A DNA stretch of 60,586 nt from Candidimonas nitroreducens (lineage in GTDB: Bacteria > Pseudomonadota > Gammaproteobacteria > Burkholderiales > Burkholderiaceae_B): the NCBI RefSeq assembly GCF_002209565.1, contig NZ_NJIH01000021.1:1-60586 (forward strand), in the 5' to 3' direction. Shown piece by piece: positions 38,550 to 48,243 of this stretch. The notes beneath the pieces are model-generated. The model did not search any database. It was not told the DNA's origin and saw only the letters and a list, made by a program, of their open reading frames with translations. Every line of letters begins with the position of its first letter. Position 1 is the first letter of the stretch. The position numbers and the translations under genes were made by a program.

Positions 38550-39971
38550 TCAGCCGTCGCGCGTGACGCGCTCGATCTCGGCGAGCGAGGTCACGCCTTG
38601 TTCGATCCAGCGCTCGGCGTCCTGGCGCAGGCTGCGCATGCCGCGCTCCCGCGCCGCCAGGCGCAGCGCATGCTCGCCTTCATCGGCGTGGATCATGGCG
38701 CGCAGGCCGTCGTCCAGCACGAACAGTTCGTGCACCCCAGTGCGGCCGCTGTAGCCGGTATGGCCGCAGGCCGCGCAGCCCGCGGGGTTCCAGGTTGCGC
38801 TGCCGTCGGCCTGCGGCTGCCGGCACGAGGGGCACAGCTTGCGCACCAGTCTTTGCGCCAGTACGCCGCGCAGGGTGGAGGCCAGCAGGAACGGTTCGAC
38901 TCCCATGTCGATGAGCCGGGTCACGGCCGATACGGCGTCGTTGGTGTGCAGCGTGGCCAGCACCAGGTGGCCGGTAAGCGAGGCCTGCACGGCGATCTGG
39001 GCGGTTTCCAGGTCGCGGATCTCGCCCACCATGATGACGTCCGGATCCTGGCGCAGAATGGCGCGCAGCGCCGAGGCGAAGGTCAGGTCGATGCCCGGAT
39101 TGACCTGGGTCTGGCCGATGCCGGGCAGGTCGTACTCGATGGGATCCTCGACGGTCAGGATGTTGGTGGTCGCGGCGTCCAGCCGGCCCAGGGCGGCGTA
39201 CAGCGTCGTGGTCTTGCCGCTGCCCGTGGGCCCGGTCACCAGAAAAATGCCGTGCGGATGGTGGATCAGGTCGTCCAGTCCCCGCAGTACCACGGCCGAC
39301 ATGCCCAGGCGCTCGAGCTGCAGGCGTCCCGCGTCCTTGTCCAGCAGGCGCAGCACCGCCCGTTCGCCGTGTCCCGTGGGCAGCGTCGATACGCGCACGT
39401 CTATGGCCCGTCCGCCGACGCGCAGGGCGATGCGGCCGTCCTGCGGCAGGCGCTTTTCGGCAATGTCCAGGCTGGCCATGATCTTGATGCGCGAGACCAG
39501 GGCGTTGTGCAGCGCGCGGCGCGGGCTGACGATGTCGCGCAAGGTGCCGTCGACGCGATAGCGCACCACGGAGTGCGTCTCGAACGGTTCTACGTGAATG
39601 TCGCTGGCGCCGTCGCGCACCGCCTGCGTGAACAGGGCATTGATCATGCGGATGATGGGCGCATCGTCGCTGATTTCCAGCAAGTCTTCGACCTCGGGCA
39701 TTTCCTGCAGCAGGCGATCCAGATCGATTTCGTGCGAGGCCGCGTCCATGACGGCCGCTGCGTCTCCGGTTTGCGCGTAGGCGGCGGCCAGCAGAGTGTC
39801 GAGTTCGGCGTCCGAAACCCGGCGCAGCGGCACTTCGCCGTGGCGGCGCCGGATCTCGGCCACCGCCCAGTCCGGCGTGCGTTCCGAGATCGTCAGCGCC
39901 GGGCCGGCGATGCCGGTCTGCAGCAGCGCGCGCTGGCTGCGCGCCCAGACATAGGGCAGGCGCTCCGTCAT
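38550..39971 (-). CDS. gspE: Type II secretion ATPase GspE
   Basis: A 473-residue secretion ATPase. It shows an N-terminal GspE/MshEN-like segment, Walker [11 protein letters not shown], the Asp box T-V-E-D-P-I-E-Y, Walker [10 protein letters not shown], the His box L-A-T-L-H-T-N-D-A and a zinc-binding C-P-S-C ... C-A-A-C insert typical of GspE/PilB. ATG at 39971 overlaps the gspD stop (ATGA); open sequence before it belongs to gspD in another frame. Confidence 0.97.
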   Translation of the reverse strand: MTERLPYVWARSQRALLQTGIAGPALTISERTPDWAVAEIRRRHGEVPLRRVSDAELDTLLAAAYAQTGDAAAVMDAASHEIDLDRLLQEMPEVEDLLEISDDAPIIRMINALFTQAVRDGASDIHVEPFETHSVVRYRVDGTLRDIVSPRRALHNALVSRIKIMASLDIAEKRLPQDGRIALRVGGRAIDVRVSTLPTGHGERAVLRLLDKDAGRLQLERLGMSAVVLRGLDDLIHHPHGIFLVTGPTGSGKTTTLYAALGRLDAATTNILTVEDPIEYDLPGIGQTQVNPGIDLTFASALRAILRQDPDVIMVGEIRDLETAQIAVQASLTGHLVLATLHTNDAVSAVTRLIDMGVEPFLLASTLRGVLAQRLVRKLCPSCRQPQADGSATWNPAGCAACGHTGYSGRTGVHELFVLDDGLRAMIHADEGEHALRLAARERGMRSLRQDAERWIEQGVTSLAEIERVTRDG

Positions 39972-42442
39972 AGCAGGGATCCGGGCGGCCTGGCCGGCAC
40001 CGGCGCGGGCTGCGGGGTGGCCGCGGGCGCCGGGGTTTGCGGCGCTGGCCGGGTGTCGGGCGCATCTGCGCCCGCCCCGTGCGCGGCGCCGCGCAGATCG
40101 ATCAGCCCGGTGCGCGGATCCTGCTGTGCATTGGGCAGCAGCGTGGGCGCGGCCGCCGGCATCAGCCACGAACCGGAAGACGGCTGGCGGGTCTGCAGCG
40201 CGCGCATGTAGTTGTAGCGATCCAGCGTCACGCCGGCGCTGTCGCGCGCGGTGCGCACGATGTGGGGGCGCAGGAACAGCATGAGGTTCGTCTTGGTGTG
40301 GGTGCGCTTGCGGTATTTGAACAGATTGCCCAGAACCGGGATGTCGCCGAGCACGGGCACCGAGGCGTCGGAATCGTCCATCTCGTCCTCCAGCAGGCCG
40401 CCCAGCACGATGATCTGGCCATTGTCGACCAGCACATTGGTTTGCAGGGCGCGCTTGCGCGTGATGATGGAGCCCGAGGTCAGGGACGAGGACGGATCGA
40501 TGCTGCTGACTTCCTGATAAAGCGCGAGCTTGACCGTGCCGCCCTCGGTGATCTGCGGGCGGATGCGCAGCGTCAGGCCCACGTCTTCACGCTGCACGGT
40601 CTGGAACGGGTTGCTCGCGCCGTCGCCGGAGGTGGTGTAGGAGCCGGTCACGAAGGGCACCGTGCGGCCGACGATGATGCTGGCTTCTTCGTTGTCCAGC
40701 GTCATGAGGTTCGGGGTCGACAACACGTTGACCCCGCCGCGCTGCTTCAGGGCGCGCGCCAGGACACTGAGGTTCAGGATCTGGCTGCCCAGCACGTTCA
40801 CGGTGCCGTTGACCACGCCGAGGCTCAGGCCGGTGCCCAGGGCGTCGATGGTGGTGAGGGCATTCGTATTGGTGCCTATCCCGGTGCCGCCCAGGTTGGC
40901 GCCGCCGAAGAAGCTGGAATGGCCGCTGTCCAGTCCGTTGGAGCCGGCCATCCATTGCACGCCGAGTTCGGCTGCGTTGTCGGCATTGACTTCCACGATC
41001 AGGCTTTCGATCAGCACCTGCGCGCGGCGCTGGTCGAGTTCGTCGATGACCTGGCGCAGGCTGCGGTACAGCGGGTCGGGCGCTGAAATGATCAGGGTGT
41101 TGGTGGTGGGATCGGCCTGCACCGTCGCGCCCGATGCCGAGAAGCTCACCGCCTGCTGGGGCTCGGCAAGCGGCGTCTGCGACATGCCGGCGCCCGTTTG
41201 CGCCGATGACGCCAGCGATGTCTGGGCCGATGCCGGACTCGAAAAGGCGGCCGTCGGCACGGTGGTGCCGTGTTGCTGCTGTTGCTGCATGCCTGTCGCG
41301 GCCAGCGGCGTGCTGGCCGCGTTGTTTGTCGTATTGCTGCGGCCCGTCAGGGCACCGCGCAGCACCTCGGCCAAGTGGGAAGCCTGGGCGTTGCGCAGAT
41401 ACACCACATGCAGATTGCCCGCCTCGGATCCCGGTGCGTCGATGCGCAGGATGAGATCGCGCACCAGCTTGAGGCGCTCGGGCGTGCTGGCCCGCACCAG
41501 CACGGAATTGCTGCGCGAATCGGCCAGGATGCGGAATTGCTGGTCGTTGCGGCCCTGGTCGTCCTGCAGCAGGCGCTGTGCCAGCGCGGCCACGTCCAGC
41601 GCCACGCCGTACTCGATGGGAATCACGTCGGTATTGAGCGCCATGGGCGTATCGACGCGGCGGATGATCCTGGCAATGCGCTCGAGGTTGCTGGCGTAAT
41701 CGGTGATGACCAGCGCGTTATTGCCGGCTTGGGCGGTGATGGTGTTGTTGGGGGGGATCAGCGGGCGCAGCACCGGCAGCAGGTCGGCCGCCTTTTCGTA
41801 ATGCAGCGGGAAGACCCGCGTGACGAGTTCGCCGCCCGATGCCTGCTTGCCGCCGGAGGCCACCGGCCCGCCCAGCAGCTTGGCGTCGGCCTCGGGCACC
41901 ACGCGGCTCACGCCGTCCACCTCCACCACCGCAAAGCCCTGCATGCGCAGCGCGCCCAGCAGCATGGAATAGGCGGTGTCGGGGTCGACAGGTGTGTCCG
42001 ACACCAGGGTCAGCTTGCCCCGCACCCGCTGATCCACCACGAAATTACGGCCGGTGAATTGCGCCAGCGCCCGCACCACGGCTTGCAGATCCGCCTCTTT
42101 GAAGTTGAGCCGGGTGGTTCGCTCCTCGTGCGCGGCGGCGCCCTGCTTGGGCTGTTCGTCGTCGAACGTAGGGCGGGCCGGTAAGGGCTGCAGCCTGCGC
42201 GGCCGGGGTTGGCGTGCTTGCGTATCGTCGGGAAAGTGCTGCGCTTGTTCGGCCTGCTGCGAGCCGACCGAGGTGTAGACCATCAGCGGAGACCCGTCGG
42301 CCTGCGGCGGCTTGCCGGGTTGGGTCGTCGCGCAGCCGCTCAGTGCCAGTGCCACCAGCACGCTCGAGGCCAGGGGCCTGAGGCGCAAGGGTGGGCGGGA
42401 GTCCGCCTGCGGACGTTGATGTCGAGAGATCATGGCAACCAT
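39968..42442 (-). CDS. gspD: Type II secretion secretin GspD, predicted lipoprotein
   Basis: An 824-residue outer-membrane secretin. After the N terminus comes a lipobox (A-L-A-L-S-G-C, Cys37), so the secretin is probably lipidated, like HxcQ of Pseudomonas. N0 ([12 protein letters not shown]) and repeated N1-N3 domains follow; the N3 region has a Gln/Ser/Thr-rich insert near 430-470. The secretin core is clear ([14 protein letters not shown]) and the C terminus is Pro/Ala-rich. Start is ATG 42442, or ATG 42433 three codons later; the much longer open frame upstream covers gspN and gspM and is not GspD. Confidence 0.95.
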   Translation of the reverse strand: MVAMISRHQRPQADSRPPLRLRPLASSVLVALALSGCATTQPGKPPQADGSPLMVYTSVGSQQAEQAQHFPDDTQARQPRPRRLQPLPARPTFDDEQPKQGAAAHEERTTRLNFKEADLQAVVRALAQFTGRNFVVDQRVRGKLTLVSDTPVDPDTAYSMLLGALRMQGFAVVEVDGVSRVVPEADAKLLGGPVASGGKQASGGELVTRVFPLHYEKAADLLPVLRPLIPPNNTITAQAGNNALVITDYASNLERIARIIRRVDTPMALNTDVIPIEYGVALDVAALAQRLLQDDQGRNDQQFRILADSRSNSVLVRASTPERLKLVRDLILRIDAPGSEAGNLHVVYLRNAQASHLAEVLRGALTGRSNTTNNAASTPLAATGMQQQQQHGTTVPTAAFSSPASAQTSLASSAQTGAGMSQTPLAEPQQAVSFSASGATVQADPTTNTLIISAPDPLYRSLRQVIDELDQRRAQVLIESLIVEVNADNAAELGVQWMAGSNGLDSGHSSFFGGANLGGTGIGTNTNALTTIDALGTGLSLGVVNGTVNVLGSQILNLSVLARALKQRGGVNVLSTPNLMTLDNEEASIIVGRTVPFVTGSYTTSGDGASNPFQTVQREDVGLTLRIRPQITEGGTVKLALYQEVSSIDPSSSLTSGSIITRKRALQTNVLVDNGQIIVLGGLLEDEMDDSDASVPVLGDIPVLGNLFKYRKRTHTKTNLMLFLRPHIVRTARDSAGVTLDRYNYMRALQTRQPSSGSWLMPAAAPTLLPNAQQDPRTGLIDLRGAAHGAGADAPDTRPAPQTPAPAATPQPAPVPARPPGSLL

Positions 42443-42462
42443 ATTTTGTTCTAGATAAATTC

Positions 42463-43227
42463 CTAACGGACTCGTAAGCGGGTCTTGCCCTGCTGGTCTA
42501 TGTTCGGGCCGAGCGCATGCAGTACGCCGCGCAGCGCCGCGCGGGTGCCGGGAGGGGCGGACGGATCGGCCCAGGCCTCGCCGTCGAAGCGGGCCCGGCC
42601 CGAGCGCGGCAGCGTGCCGCGGCCCGCCAGCATCAGAGGCCCGCGGTCGGTCTTCAGGCTCAGATCCAGGGAGCGGCCGGCGCTGCGGCTCAGCAGCAAG
42701 GTGTAGTCGCCGAAAGGCTTGATGCTCGACAGCGAGGACGATGCGTTGTGCCATTGCAGCGTCAGCACGCGGCCGTCGCCGTCCGTCGGCAGCGCACCCC
42801 ATCCCAGCGTTTGCGCCGGCCATTCGACCTGCACGGTGCCGCCCGGATCCAGTGCGTTGAGCAAGGCATGTGCCGTCGTCAGCGCGGTCGCGGGCAGCTG
42901 CAGGGACTGGCTCGATATATGTATGCCGCGCCAGGACGGCGACAGTTCGAGCGGGCCGCGCAGCCACGGGTGCCTGAGTTCCAGATGCGGGCCGCCGGCA
43001 AAGCTCAGCCGCCACTGCAGCGGATCCGGCAGCGTGCGGCGCAGGCCCGGCGCGCCGACCGCCAGGGTTGCGCGCGCCGACCACAGCGTACCGGTGGCGT
43101 CGGTGACCATCACCGGAGACGACTCCGGTATCCAGGCCATGACCCAGCGTGCCGGCAGTATGTACAGCGCCGTCGCGCAGCCCGCCGCGATCAGCAGCCC
43201 CAGTTTCAGGAGTCTGGCCGGCCGCAT
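42463..43227 (-). CDS. gspN: Type II secretion protein GspN
   Basis: A 254-residue protein with one N-terminal membrane helix (about 8-28, L-L-K-L-G-L-L-I-A-A-G) and a periplasmic domain with T-G-T-L-W-S-A-R-A and W-R-L-S-F segments typical of GspN. Its role in the T2SS is accessory and not well defined. The ATG at 43227 overlaps the gspM stop by one base (TGATG). gspD follows 20 bp downstream. Confidence 0.87.
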   Translation of the reverse strand: MRPARLLKLGLLIAAGCATALYILPARWVMAWIPESSPVMVTDATGTLWSARATLAVGAPGLRRTLPDPLQWRLSFAGGPHLELRHPWLRGPLELSPSWRGIHISSQSLQLPATALTTAHALLNALDPGGTVQVEWPAQTLGWGALPTDGDGRVLTLQWHNASSSLSSIKPFGDYTLLLSRSAGRSLDLSLKTDRGPLMLAGRGTLPRSGRARFDGEAWADPSAPPGTRAALRGVLHALGPNIDQQGKTRLRVR

Positions 43228-43820
43228 CACGAGGCCTCGGCCTTGTCGGGCAGGCCGAGCAGCACGTCGCCGTCGAGCAACCCCGGCTGTTCGCGTCCGG
43301 CCACGGTGCTGCGCGCCAGTTCCAGCGCCTTGACCTGCACCTGGGCAATGGCGGGCAGGCCGGCCAGCCAGGCCATGACCTTGCCGGCCGGAGCCCGGGT
43401 GAAGGATATCCGCCATTGCGCTGCGTCAGCCGCGGCGTTCGGCTGCGCGCTGAAATGGCCGACCTCATTCAGCCCCGCGTTGTGCAGGCCCGCCTGCAGG
43501 GCCTGGGCCGTGGCGCCAGCGGGCAGGGTGCTGGCGCGCCGGCGGCCCAGCGCCTGGGCTTCGATGATCACCGTGTGCAATTGCGCCGCCTGGGCCTGCA
43601 GCACGGGCAGTTGCCGGCGCGCGTCGCGTATTGTGTCGATGGCCGGGCGCAGGCCGGCCTGCCACAGCAGCAGTGCGGCCAGCAGTAGCGCGGCGCCAGA
43701 CAGCAGACGCCGTTCGCGTAGAGTCCGCTGCTGCCAGGCGGCGCGCATCCGGTTCGCCAGGGGGGCGTAGCGCTCGTGCCCGAGTGCCAGCACTGCCCGC
43801 AGTCGTGTTGCGGCCGTCAT
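43227..43820 (-). CDS. gspM: Type II secretion protein GspM
   Basis: A 197-residue bitopic inner-membrane protein: cytoplasmic N terminus (R-T-L-R-E-R-R-L-L-S-G), one helix at about 43-60 and a periplasmic ferredoxin-like domain. The E-R-R-L-L ... A-L-L-L-W pattern and position between gspL and gspN identify it. It partners GspL in the assembly platform. ATG at 43820 overlaps the gspL stop. Confidence 0.88.
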   Translation of the reverse strand: MTAATRLRAVLALGHERYAPLANRMRAAWQQRTLRERRLLSGAALLLAALLLWQAGLRPAIDTIRDARRQLPVLQAQAAQLHTVIIEAQALGRRRASTLPAGATAQALQAGLHNAGLNEVGHFSAQPNAAADAAQWRISFTRAPAGKVMAWLAGLPAIAQVQVKALELARSTVAGREQPGLLDGDVLLGLPDKAEAS

Positions 43821-45001
43821 GGCAGGCTGGCCTGTGTATTCAGCCGCGTCCGCCCGTCGCGGGCCGGCGCGCGCCCGTGCGCGGCGGCGCCATGCGCATT
43901 CTGCGCGCCGCTTGTTCCGGGCCGGCGCACGTGCCATACCTGAGGCTGCGCGGCATCTTTTTCCAGCAGCACGCGCTGCACCGCTGCCGTTTGCGCCAGG
44001 GCCGCTTCGTTGGCCGGCGGCACGAAACCGTCCGCCAGCGTCAGGGTCAGCACGCCTTTGTCGTAACGCAGCGCGCGCACGTGGCTTTGCGCAAAGCCCA
44101 GCACTCGCGCCGTGGCCAGCGCCAGGGGCATGAAGTCGTCGGTGGCGGCCCAGCCCTGCGCGCGTGACAGCGCGTCGCGCTGCTGCTGCGCCTGGCGTAG
44201 CGGATCGATGATCACGGGAATCTTGGGAAAGGCCTGGGCGACGGCATCCGTCATGGCCTGCCGCAAGGCCTTGAGCTGCGAGCCGCGCTGCAGGGCATAG
44301 ATGTTCAAGCCCACGATCCAGAGCGCCGCGGCCGCGCCCGTCCAGGCCAGCGCGCGGCGCCAGCGCCCCAGCCCGGCCGTGGGCCGCGGGATGGCGTCGT
44401 GCAGGCTCCAGTCCGGCAGCGGCGCCAGCCAGGCCATCGCGCTGCCCGCATCGTGTTTGTCGCCTGTGTCGATTGTGTCGCCTGTGTTGCCTATGCTGCT
44501 CGTGCTGCCCGTATCGCTTGTGCCGCCCGTGCCGCCTGCGCCGGTGCCCGAGCCCGCCTGCGGCCGCAGCAACTGGCGCGGCACGAAGCCCGCCACGGTG
44601 AGCCCCGCCGCGGCCATCGTAGCCCAGGCGCGGCGCAGCGCGCCGCGCGAAGCCCAGGCCACCGTGACGCCGCCGTCCACGGCTTGCGGGCCGTGGCCCA
44701 CGGCCAGTTCTTCTATATCGGACAGCGCCATCGGTTCGATGGTGGCGAGCACCGCCGGACGCAGGCGTTTCACCGGCACCGGCGGCACGGTCACGCGCGT
44801 GACGATGGCATCTGACTCATGCAGGATGGCGTAGGCGGGCCAGGTGCGCGCCAAGGCGCCGAGCTGGCGCAGCGGCGCCCGGCCGTCGCGCGTCAGGCGC
44901 CCGTCACGCCCGATCAGGGCGTAGTCCACGGGGGTGTCGGCCTGCAGGCTGGACAAGGGCTCTAGTGCCAGCCGCATGTGTTGTCTCGTGATTTTTTTCA
45001 T
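43817..45001 (-). CDS. gspL: Type II secretion protein GspL
   Basis: A 394-residue protein that links the GspE ATPase to the membrane platform. It has an actin-like cytoplasmic domain (about 1-150), one membrane helix near 230-250 (W-T-G-A-A-A-A-L-W-I-V-G-L-N) and a periplasmic domain. Between them lies an unusual Gly/Thr/Ser/Asp linker of ~40 residues encoded by a 9-bp tandem repeat. ATG at 45001 overlaps the gspK stop; a second ATG eight codons later is possible. Confidence 0.88.
   Translation of the reverse strand: MKKITRQHMRLALEPLSSLQADTPVDYALIGRDGRLTRDGRAPLRQLGALARTWPAYAILHESDAIVTRVTVPPVPVKRLRPAVLATIEPMALSDIEELAVGHGPQAVDGGVTVAWASRGALRRAWATMAAAGLTVAGFVPRQLLRPQAGSGTGAGGTGGTSDTGSTSSIGNTGDTIDTGDKHDAGSAMAWLAPLPDWSLHDAIPRPTAGLGRWRRALAWTGAAAALWIVGLNIYALQRGSQLKALRQAMTDAVAQAFPKIPVIIDPLRQAQQQRDALSRAQGWAATDDFMPLALATARVLGFAQSHVRALRYDKGVLTLTLADGFVPPANEAALAQTAAVQRVLLEKDAAQPQVWHVRRPGTSGAQNAHGAAAHGRAPARDGRTRLNTQASLP
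44466..44537 (-). repeat. 9-bp tandem repeat, 8 units, in frame in gspL
   Basis: Eight 9-bp units (GTGTCGCCT, GTGCCGCCC and variants on the plus strand) encode a G-x-T/x-D-T type linker between the cytoplasmic domain and membrane helix of GspL. Copy-number change keeps the frame. Confidence 0.75.
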
Positions 45002-45990
45002 TGATAATGTATCCAGCGGGCTTCAGACGACCCCTCTTTGTCGCGATGTAGCAAGGCCCGAAGGCTGACAATCGTACCATCCACGGTGACGCTGCCGGCG
45101 ACGCGAAACCAGTCGCTGCGAACGGCGATGCGCTGCGCCTCGCCCGGGCCGAGCCTGGACACGCGATTGACGAAGTCGCCGTGATTGACGAACCACTGCC
45201 CCCTGTCGCGTTGAGCCACTAGTTCGCGCGCTCCGGCCAGACCCAGCGAGCCGACCACTGCGCCCAGCACTTCGGCAGAAGCCGTATTGACATTGATCGG
45301 CGTAACGGCGGGGAGATACGTCAGGTACGGCTGCAAGGCGTCGATCACCTCGGGCGTGAAGCCGTCCAGGGCGCTCAGGTCGCCGATGCCTTGCAGCCCG
45401 ACCGCCTGCGGCGGACTGCCGGCGATGGACTGGGCGGCGGCCACGCGTGCGGCCATGTCCTGCGCCAGGCCCGGATCCAGGCTCAGCCACTGCAGCAGAG
45501 ACTGCAGCGCTGCCAGCTGGCGGGCATCGACGCTGCCGCCCTTGGCGAGGTTGTACAAATTGAATTTGCCCTGCGCGTCCTCGATCTGCCCCGAAAACAG
45601 CGCCTGATTGGGGTTGGCCGACGGGCCGACCGGCAAGTCGGCGATGGGTGTGGCCCATAGGCCGTCGCGCCGCGTGGTGGGGTTGTTTTGCGCGTCCATC
45701 TGCAGAACGACCCGCGACCAATCCAGGCCGCCGCGCAGCAGCCAGTCCGCCTGCGCCCGGTTGCGTTCGATCTGCAGTACGTCGGCCAGCACGCTTTGGC
45801 GCTGTATCACCGAAGTGGCGAGAGCCGCCGCCGCGATCACCACCAGCAGGGCGGCGATGATGGCCATGCCGCGCTGCGGCGCCCGGGCGGCAGCCAGGTT
45901 CGGGTCGCCGGCGCCGCCACCCATACTGCCGGTTTCCGTAGCGGCTCTGGTTCCGGTACCGGCGGCGTGCTTGGCTTGGGCGCCGATCAT
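44998..45990 (-). CDS. gspK: Type II secretion minor pseudopilin GspK
   Basis: A 330-residue minor pseudopilin. The processing site is Q-R-G|M-A-I-I-A-A-L-L-V-V, lacking Glu at position 5 as normal for GspK, and the large C-terminal region has I-N-V-N-T-A-S-A-E-V-L, a GspK hallmark. It caps the pseudopilus tip with GspI and GspJ. The leader before the processing site is long (~42 residues) and Gly/Ala/Thr-rich; a later ATG would shorten it to ~20. ATG at 45990 overlaps the gspJ stop. Confidence 0.92.
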   Translation of the reverse strand: MIGAQAKHAAGTGTRAATETGSMGGGAGDPNLAAARAPQRGMAIIAALLVVIAAAALATSVIQRQSVLADVLQIERNRAQADWLLRGGLDWSRVVLQMDAQNNPTTRRDGLWATPIADLPVGPSANPNQALFSGQIEDAQGKFNLYNLAKGGSVDARQLAALQSLLQWLSLDPGLAQDMAARVAAAQSIAGSPPQAVGLQGIGDLSALDGFTPEVIDALQPYLTYLPAVTPINVNTASAEVLGAVVGSLGLAGARELVAQRDRGQWFVNHGDFVNRVSRLGPGEAQRIAVRSDWFRVAGSVTVDGTIVSLRALLHRDKEGSSEARWIHYQ

Positions 45991-46655
45991 CGCAGCACCA
46001 CGACTTTGCGGTACGGCTGCCTGGCGTCGCCGTCTTGTGTGTATATGGAAACCTCCAGCCCGGTGGCGGAGCCGGATGGAGCCGTCGTAGTGCGCGCCGC
46101 AGTAGCGGGCGCGGCGTTGGCCGGCGCCGTGGCGTCGGCCCAGCCCAGCCCGGGTAGCCACAGGCGCACGGCAAACGCGCGCACGCCATGCAGCACCGCG
46201 ACAGGCGCCTCGACATCGGGCAAGGGCCAGAGGTACGAGGGCGCCGCAACGGAGCGGTACAGGATCCCGTCCCGCAAGTACCAGTGCAGGCGCTGCCAGC
46301 GGCCATCGCCCGCCGCGCGCACCATGCCCAGGCCGGTTTGCGCCGACCAGTCCATGCCCGGCGGCAGTGCCGGCTGCGCCGCGCCGTTATGCGCCGGCCC
46401 GGCGGCATCGGCGGGCGCCAGATCCGTGTCCGGCAGCACGCCCGGCCCCGGACGCAGGCGCACGTCGCGCGCGATCTGCCCCAGCGCGCGCACCATGGCC
46501 AGCGTGTCTTGCGCCCGGGCGTCGAGCCGCTCGCCGACGTGCTGCGCGGCGTCCAGCCCGCGCCAGGACATCAGGCTGACCAAGGCCAGCAGCGTCAGGG
46601 CAACCAGCACCTCGATCAAGGTGAAGCCTTGTTGGGGGTAGGCAGCCTGGCTCAT
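45987..46655 (-). CDS. gspJ: Type II secretion minor pseudopilin GspJ
   Basis: A 222-residue pseudopilin with processing site Q-Q-G|F-T-L-I-E-V-L-V-A-L near residue 10 and the GspJ-type M-S-W-R-G-L-D-A segment, then a C-terminal beta domain. Ala/Thr/Pro-rich stretches occur in loops. ATG at 46655 overlaps the gspI stop (ATGA). Confidence 0.93.
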   Translation of the reverse strand: MSQAAYPQQGFTLIEVLVALTLLALVSLMSWRGLDAAQHVGERLDARAQDTLAMVRALGQIARDVRLRPGPGVLPDTDLAPADAAGPAHNGAAQPALPPGMDWSAQTGLGMVRAAGDGRWQRLHWYLRDGILYRSVAAPSYLWPLPDVEAPVAVLHGVRAFAVRLWLPGLGWADATAPANAAPATAARTTTAPSGSATGLEVSIYTQDGDARQPYRKVVVLR

Positions 46656-47059
46656 GGCAGTTTCGAGGCCAGTCCGTCGATCTCGGCCAGCACCGGGCCG
46701 TCGCCGAGCCGCGCGCGCACGGTCACGCGCCGGAAGCGGTAGTTCGGTGTGGATTGCACCAGCAGTTCGCAGCGCAGCGCCAGCGGGCCCTGGGGGCAGG
46801 GCAGGCTTTGCCGCCCGGGTGCCGGGAAGCTGCCCTGCAGGCGCATTTCGGCCAGCGTGTTTTCGGCCGCCTGCGTGGCCAGGCTGCGCTGCTGCAGGTT
46901 GCGCACGCCGTTGACCCCCGTGCTCAGTGCCCTGACGCTGGCTGCCAGCGCGATGCCCACGATGGCCAGCGCCACCAGCACCTCGATCAGCGTGAAACCG
47001 CGCTGCGCATCGCCGCGCGCCGCGGCGTGCCGGGCGGGGTTGTGGCCGGTTCGCCTCAT
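46652..47059 (-). CDS. gspI: Type II secretion minor pseudopilin GspI
   Basis: A 135-residue pseudopilin with processing site Q-R-G|F-T-L-I-E-V-L-V-A-L and the A-E-N-T-L-A-E-M-R-L segment of GspI. A 20-residue Arg/His-rich leader precedes the site. ATG at 47059 overlaps the gspH stop. Confidence 0.92.
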   Translation of the reverse strand: MRRTGHNPARHAAARGDAQRGFTLIEVLVALAIVGIALAASVRALSTGVNGVRNLQQRSLATQAAENTLAEMRLQGSFPAPGRQSLPCPQGPLALRCELLVQSTPNYRFRRVTVRARLGDGPVLAEIDGLASKLP

Positions 47060-47649
47060 GAGCGCGCCCGATCCTGGGGAGGATGCCGCGCGGCGTCGGG
47101 CGGATCGTCCAGCGTGCGCACTACGTAGCGGCCGTCACCGAGCCGCAGCAGGTGCACCGTATGGCCGCCCGCCTGCAGGAGGATGTCCAGCGGTGCATGC
47201 ACCCAGTCGGCATCGAATACTATCTGCACGTCGGGAGTCACTGACACGGATACCGGGTCGTCCGTGCTCCAGCGGCGGGCCCGCAGCGGCGAGTCGCCGC
47301 CAATGACCGTGGCCGGCGCGGCGGCGCCGCGGGCCGCCAGGCGTGCCGGCAATACCAGTTGCCGCGGCAGGCGCACGAAGTCGTAGCCGCCCGCCGCGTA
47401 GCGCCAGATCAGCGTGTCGCCGCTGGACATGGCCGTGGTCTGAGCCACGATGAACAGTTGCGCCAGGCGCTGCCCGTCTTCGCGCAGCTTGCGCGCCTGC
47501 GGGTTGCCCAGCATCGAGACGCTGGCCGCGGCCGTGGCGATGCCTATGATGAGCAGCACCACCATCATCTCCAGCAGCGTAAAGCCGCGCTGGGGGTTTG
47601 CGCCCTTGCGCGCAGCCTCAATGCGACCAGGAGCCGATGTCGCTGTCAA
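47056..47649 (-). CDS. gspH: Type II secretion minor pseudopilin GspH
   Basis: A ~197-residue pseudopilin with processing site Q-R-G|F-T-L-L-E-M-M-V-V-L-L. The start is chosen as TTG at 47649, eight bases after a perfect GGAGG inside the end of gspG; this gives a 31-bp overlap with gspG. An in-frame GTG at 47658 and ATG at 47673 are alternatives. Confidence 0.85.
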   Translation of the reverse strand: MTATSAPGRIEAARKGANPQRGFTLLEMMVVLLIIGIATAAASVSMLGNPQARKLREDGQRLAQLFIVAQTTAMSSGDTLIWRYAAGGYDFVRLPRQLVLPARLAARGAAAPATVIGGDSPLRARRWSTDDPVSVSVTPDVQIVFDADWVHAPLDILLQAGGHTVHLLRLGDGRYVVRTLDDPPDAARHPPQDRARS

Positions 47650-48061
47650 AGCCTTCACCTCCGGGCCGGCCATCGGCGCCCAGCGAAAATACGTCGATCT
47701 CGCCGTGCACACCGGGATTGAGATACTGATAGGGCGTGCCCCACGGATCTTTGGGGATGTGATCCATGTAGCCCGATTTGCCGCCCTGCGTGCTGACCAG
47801 CGCCTCCAGCCCTTGCTCGGTGCTGGGATAGCGGCCGTGATCCAGCCGGTACAGCTTGAGCGCCTGCATGATGGCGCCCACGTCCTGGCGGGTGGCGATG
47901 ACCCGCGCCTGGTCGGGCCGTTCCATGACATTGGGTACGATCAGCGCCGCCAGCACGCCCATGATGACTACCACCACCATGATCTCGATCAGTGAAAAGC
48001 CGCGTTGGCCAGGGGCGGAGAGTGCCGGTCTTGCGTAGGATGAAAGCTTGCGGGTCGTCAT
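47618..48061 (-). CDS. gspG: Type II secretion major pseudopilin GspG
   Basis: The 147-residue major pseudopilin, first gene of the minus-strand gsp operon. Processing site Q-R-G|F-S-L-I-E-I-M-V-V-V-V, then D-V-G-A-I-M-Q-A-L-K-L-Y-R-L-D, Y-P-S-T-E-Q-G-L-E-A-L and D-P-W-G-T-P-Y-Q-Y are diagnostic. The Asp pair near the C terminus (D-S-D-I-G) suits the calcium site of the family. ATG at 48061; longer starts add unrelated sequence. Confidence 0.97.
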   Translation of the reverse strand: MTTRKLSSYARPALSAPGQRGFSLIEIMVVVVIMGVLAALIVPNVMERPDQARVIATRQDVGAIMQALKLYRLDHGRYPSTEQGLEALVSTQGGKSGYMDHIPKDPWGTPYQYLNPGVHGEIDVFSLGADGRPGGEGFDSDIGSWSH

Positions 48062-48243
48062 GGCGTATCGTTGGTGCGGCCACGCGCCGCGAGGCGCGGG
48101 CCAGGGAAGGAAGCAGGGAACAAGGCAAAGCATGGTAGCGGGGGAAATGCCCCGGCAGCGGCGGCGAGCGGTGGCGAAGGTGGTGCCGCGCGCGGCGCAG
48201 ACGCACTATACTGCGCGCACGTACCGTCACAGACCGGAGCCCC

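Noticed and set aside
42443-43468. Upstream extension of gspD giving a 1166-residue protein
   Set aside because: The extension lies opposite no gene but in another frame of gspN and gspM; the secretin signal/lipobox begins at 42442.
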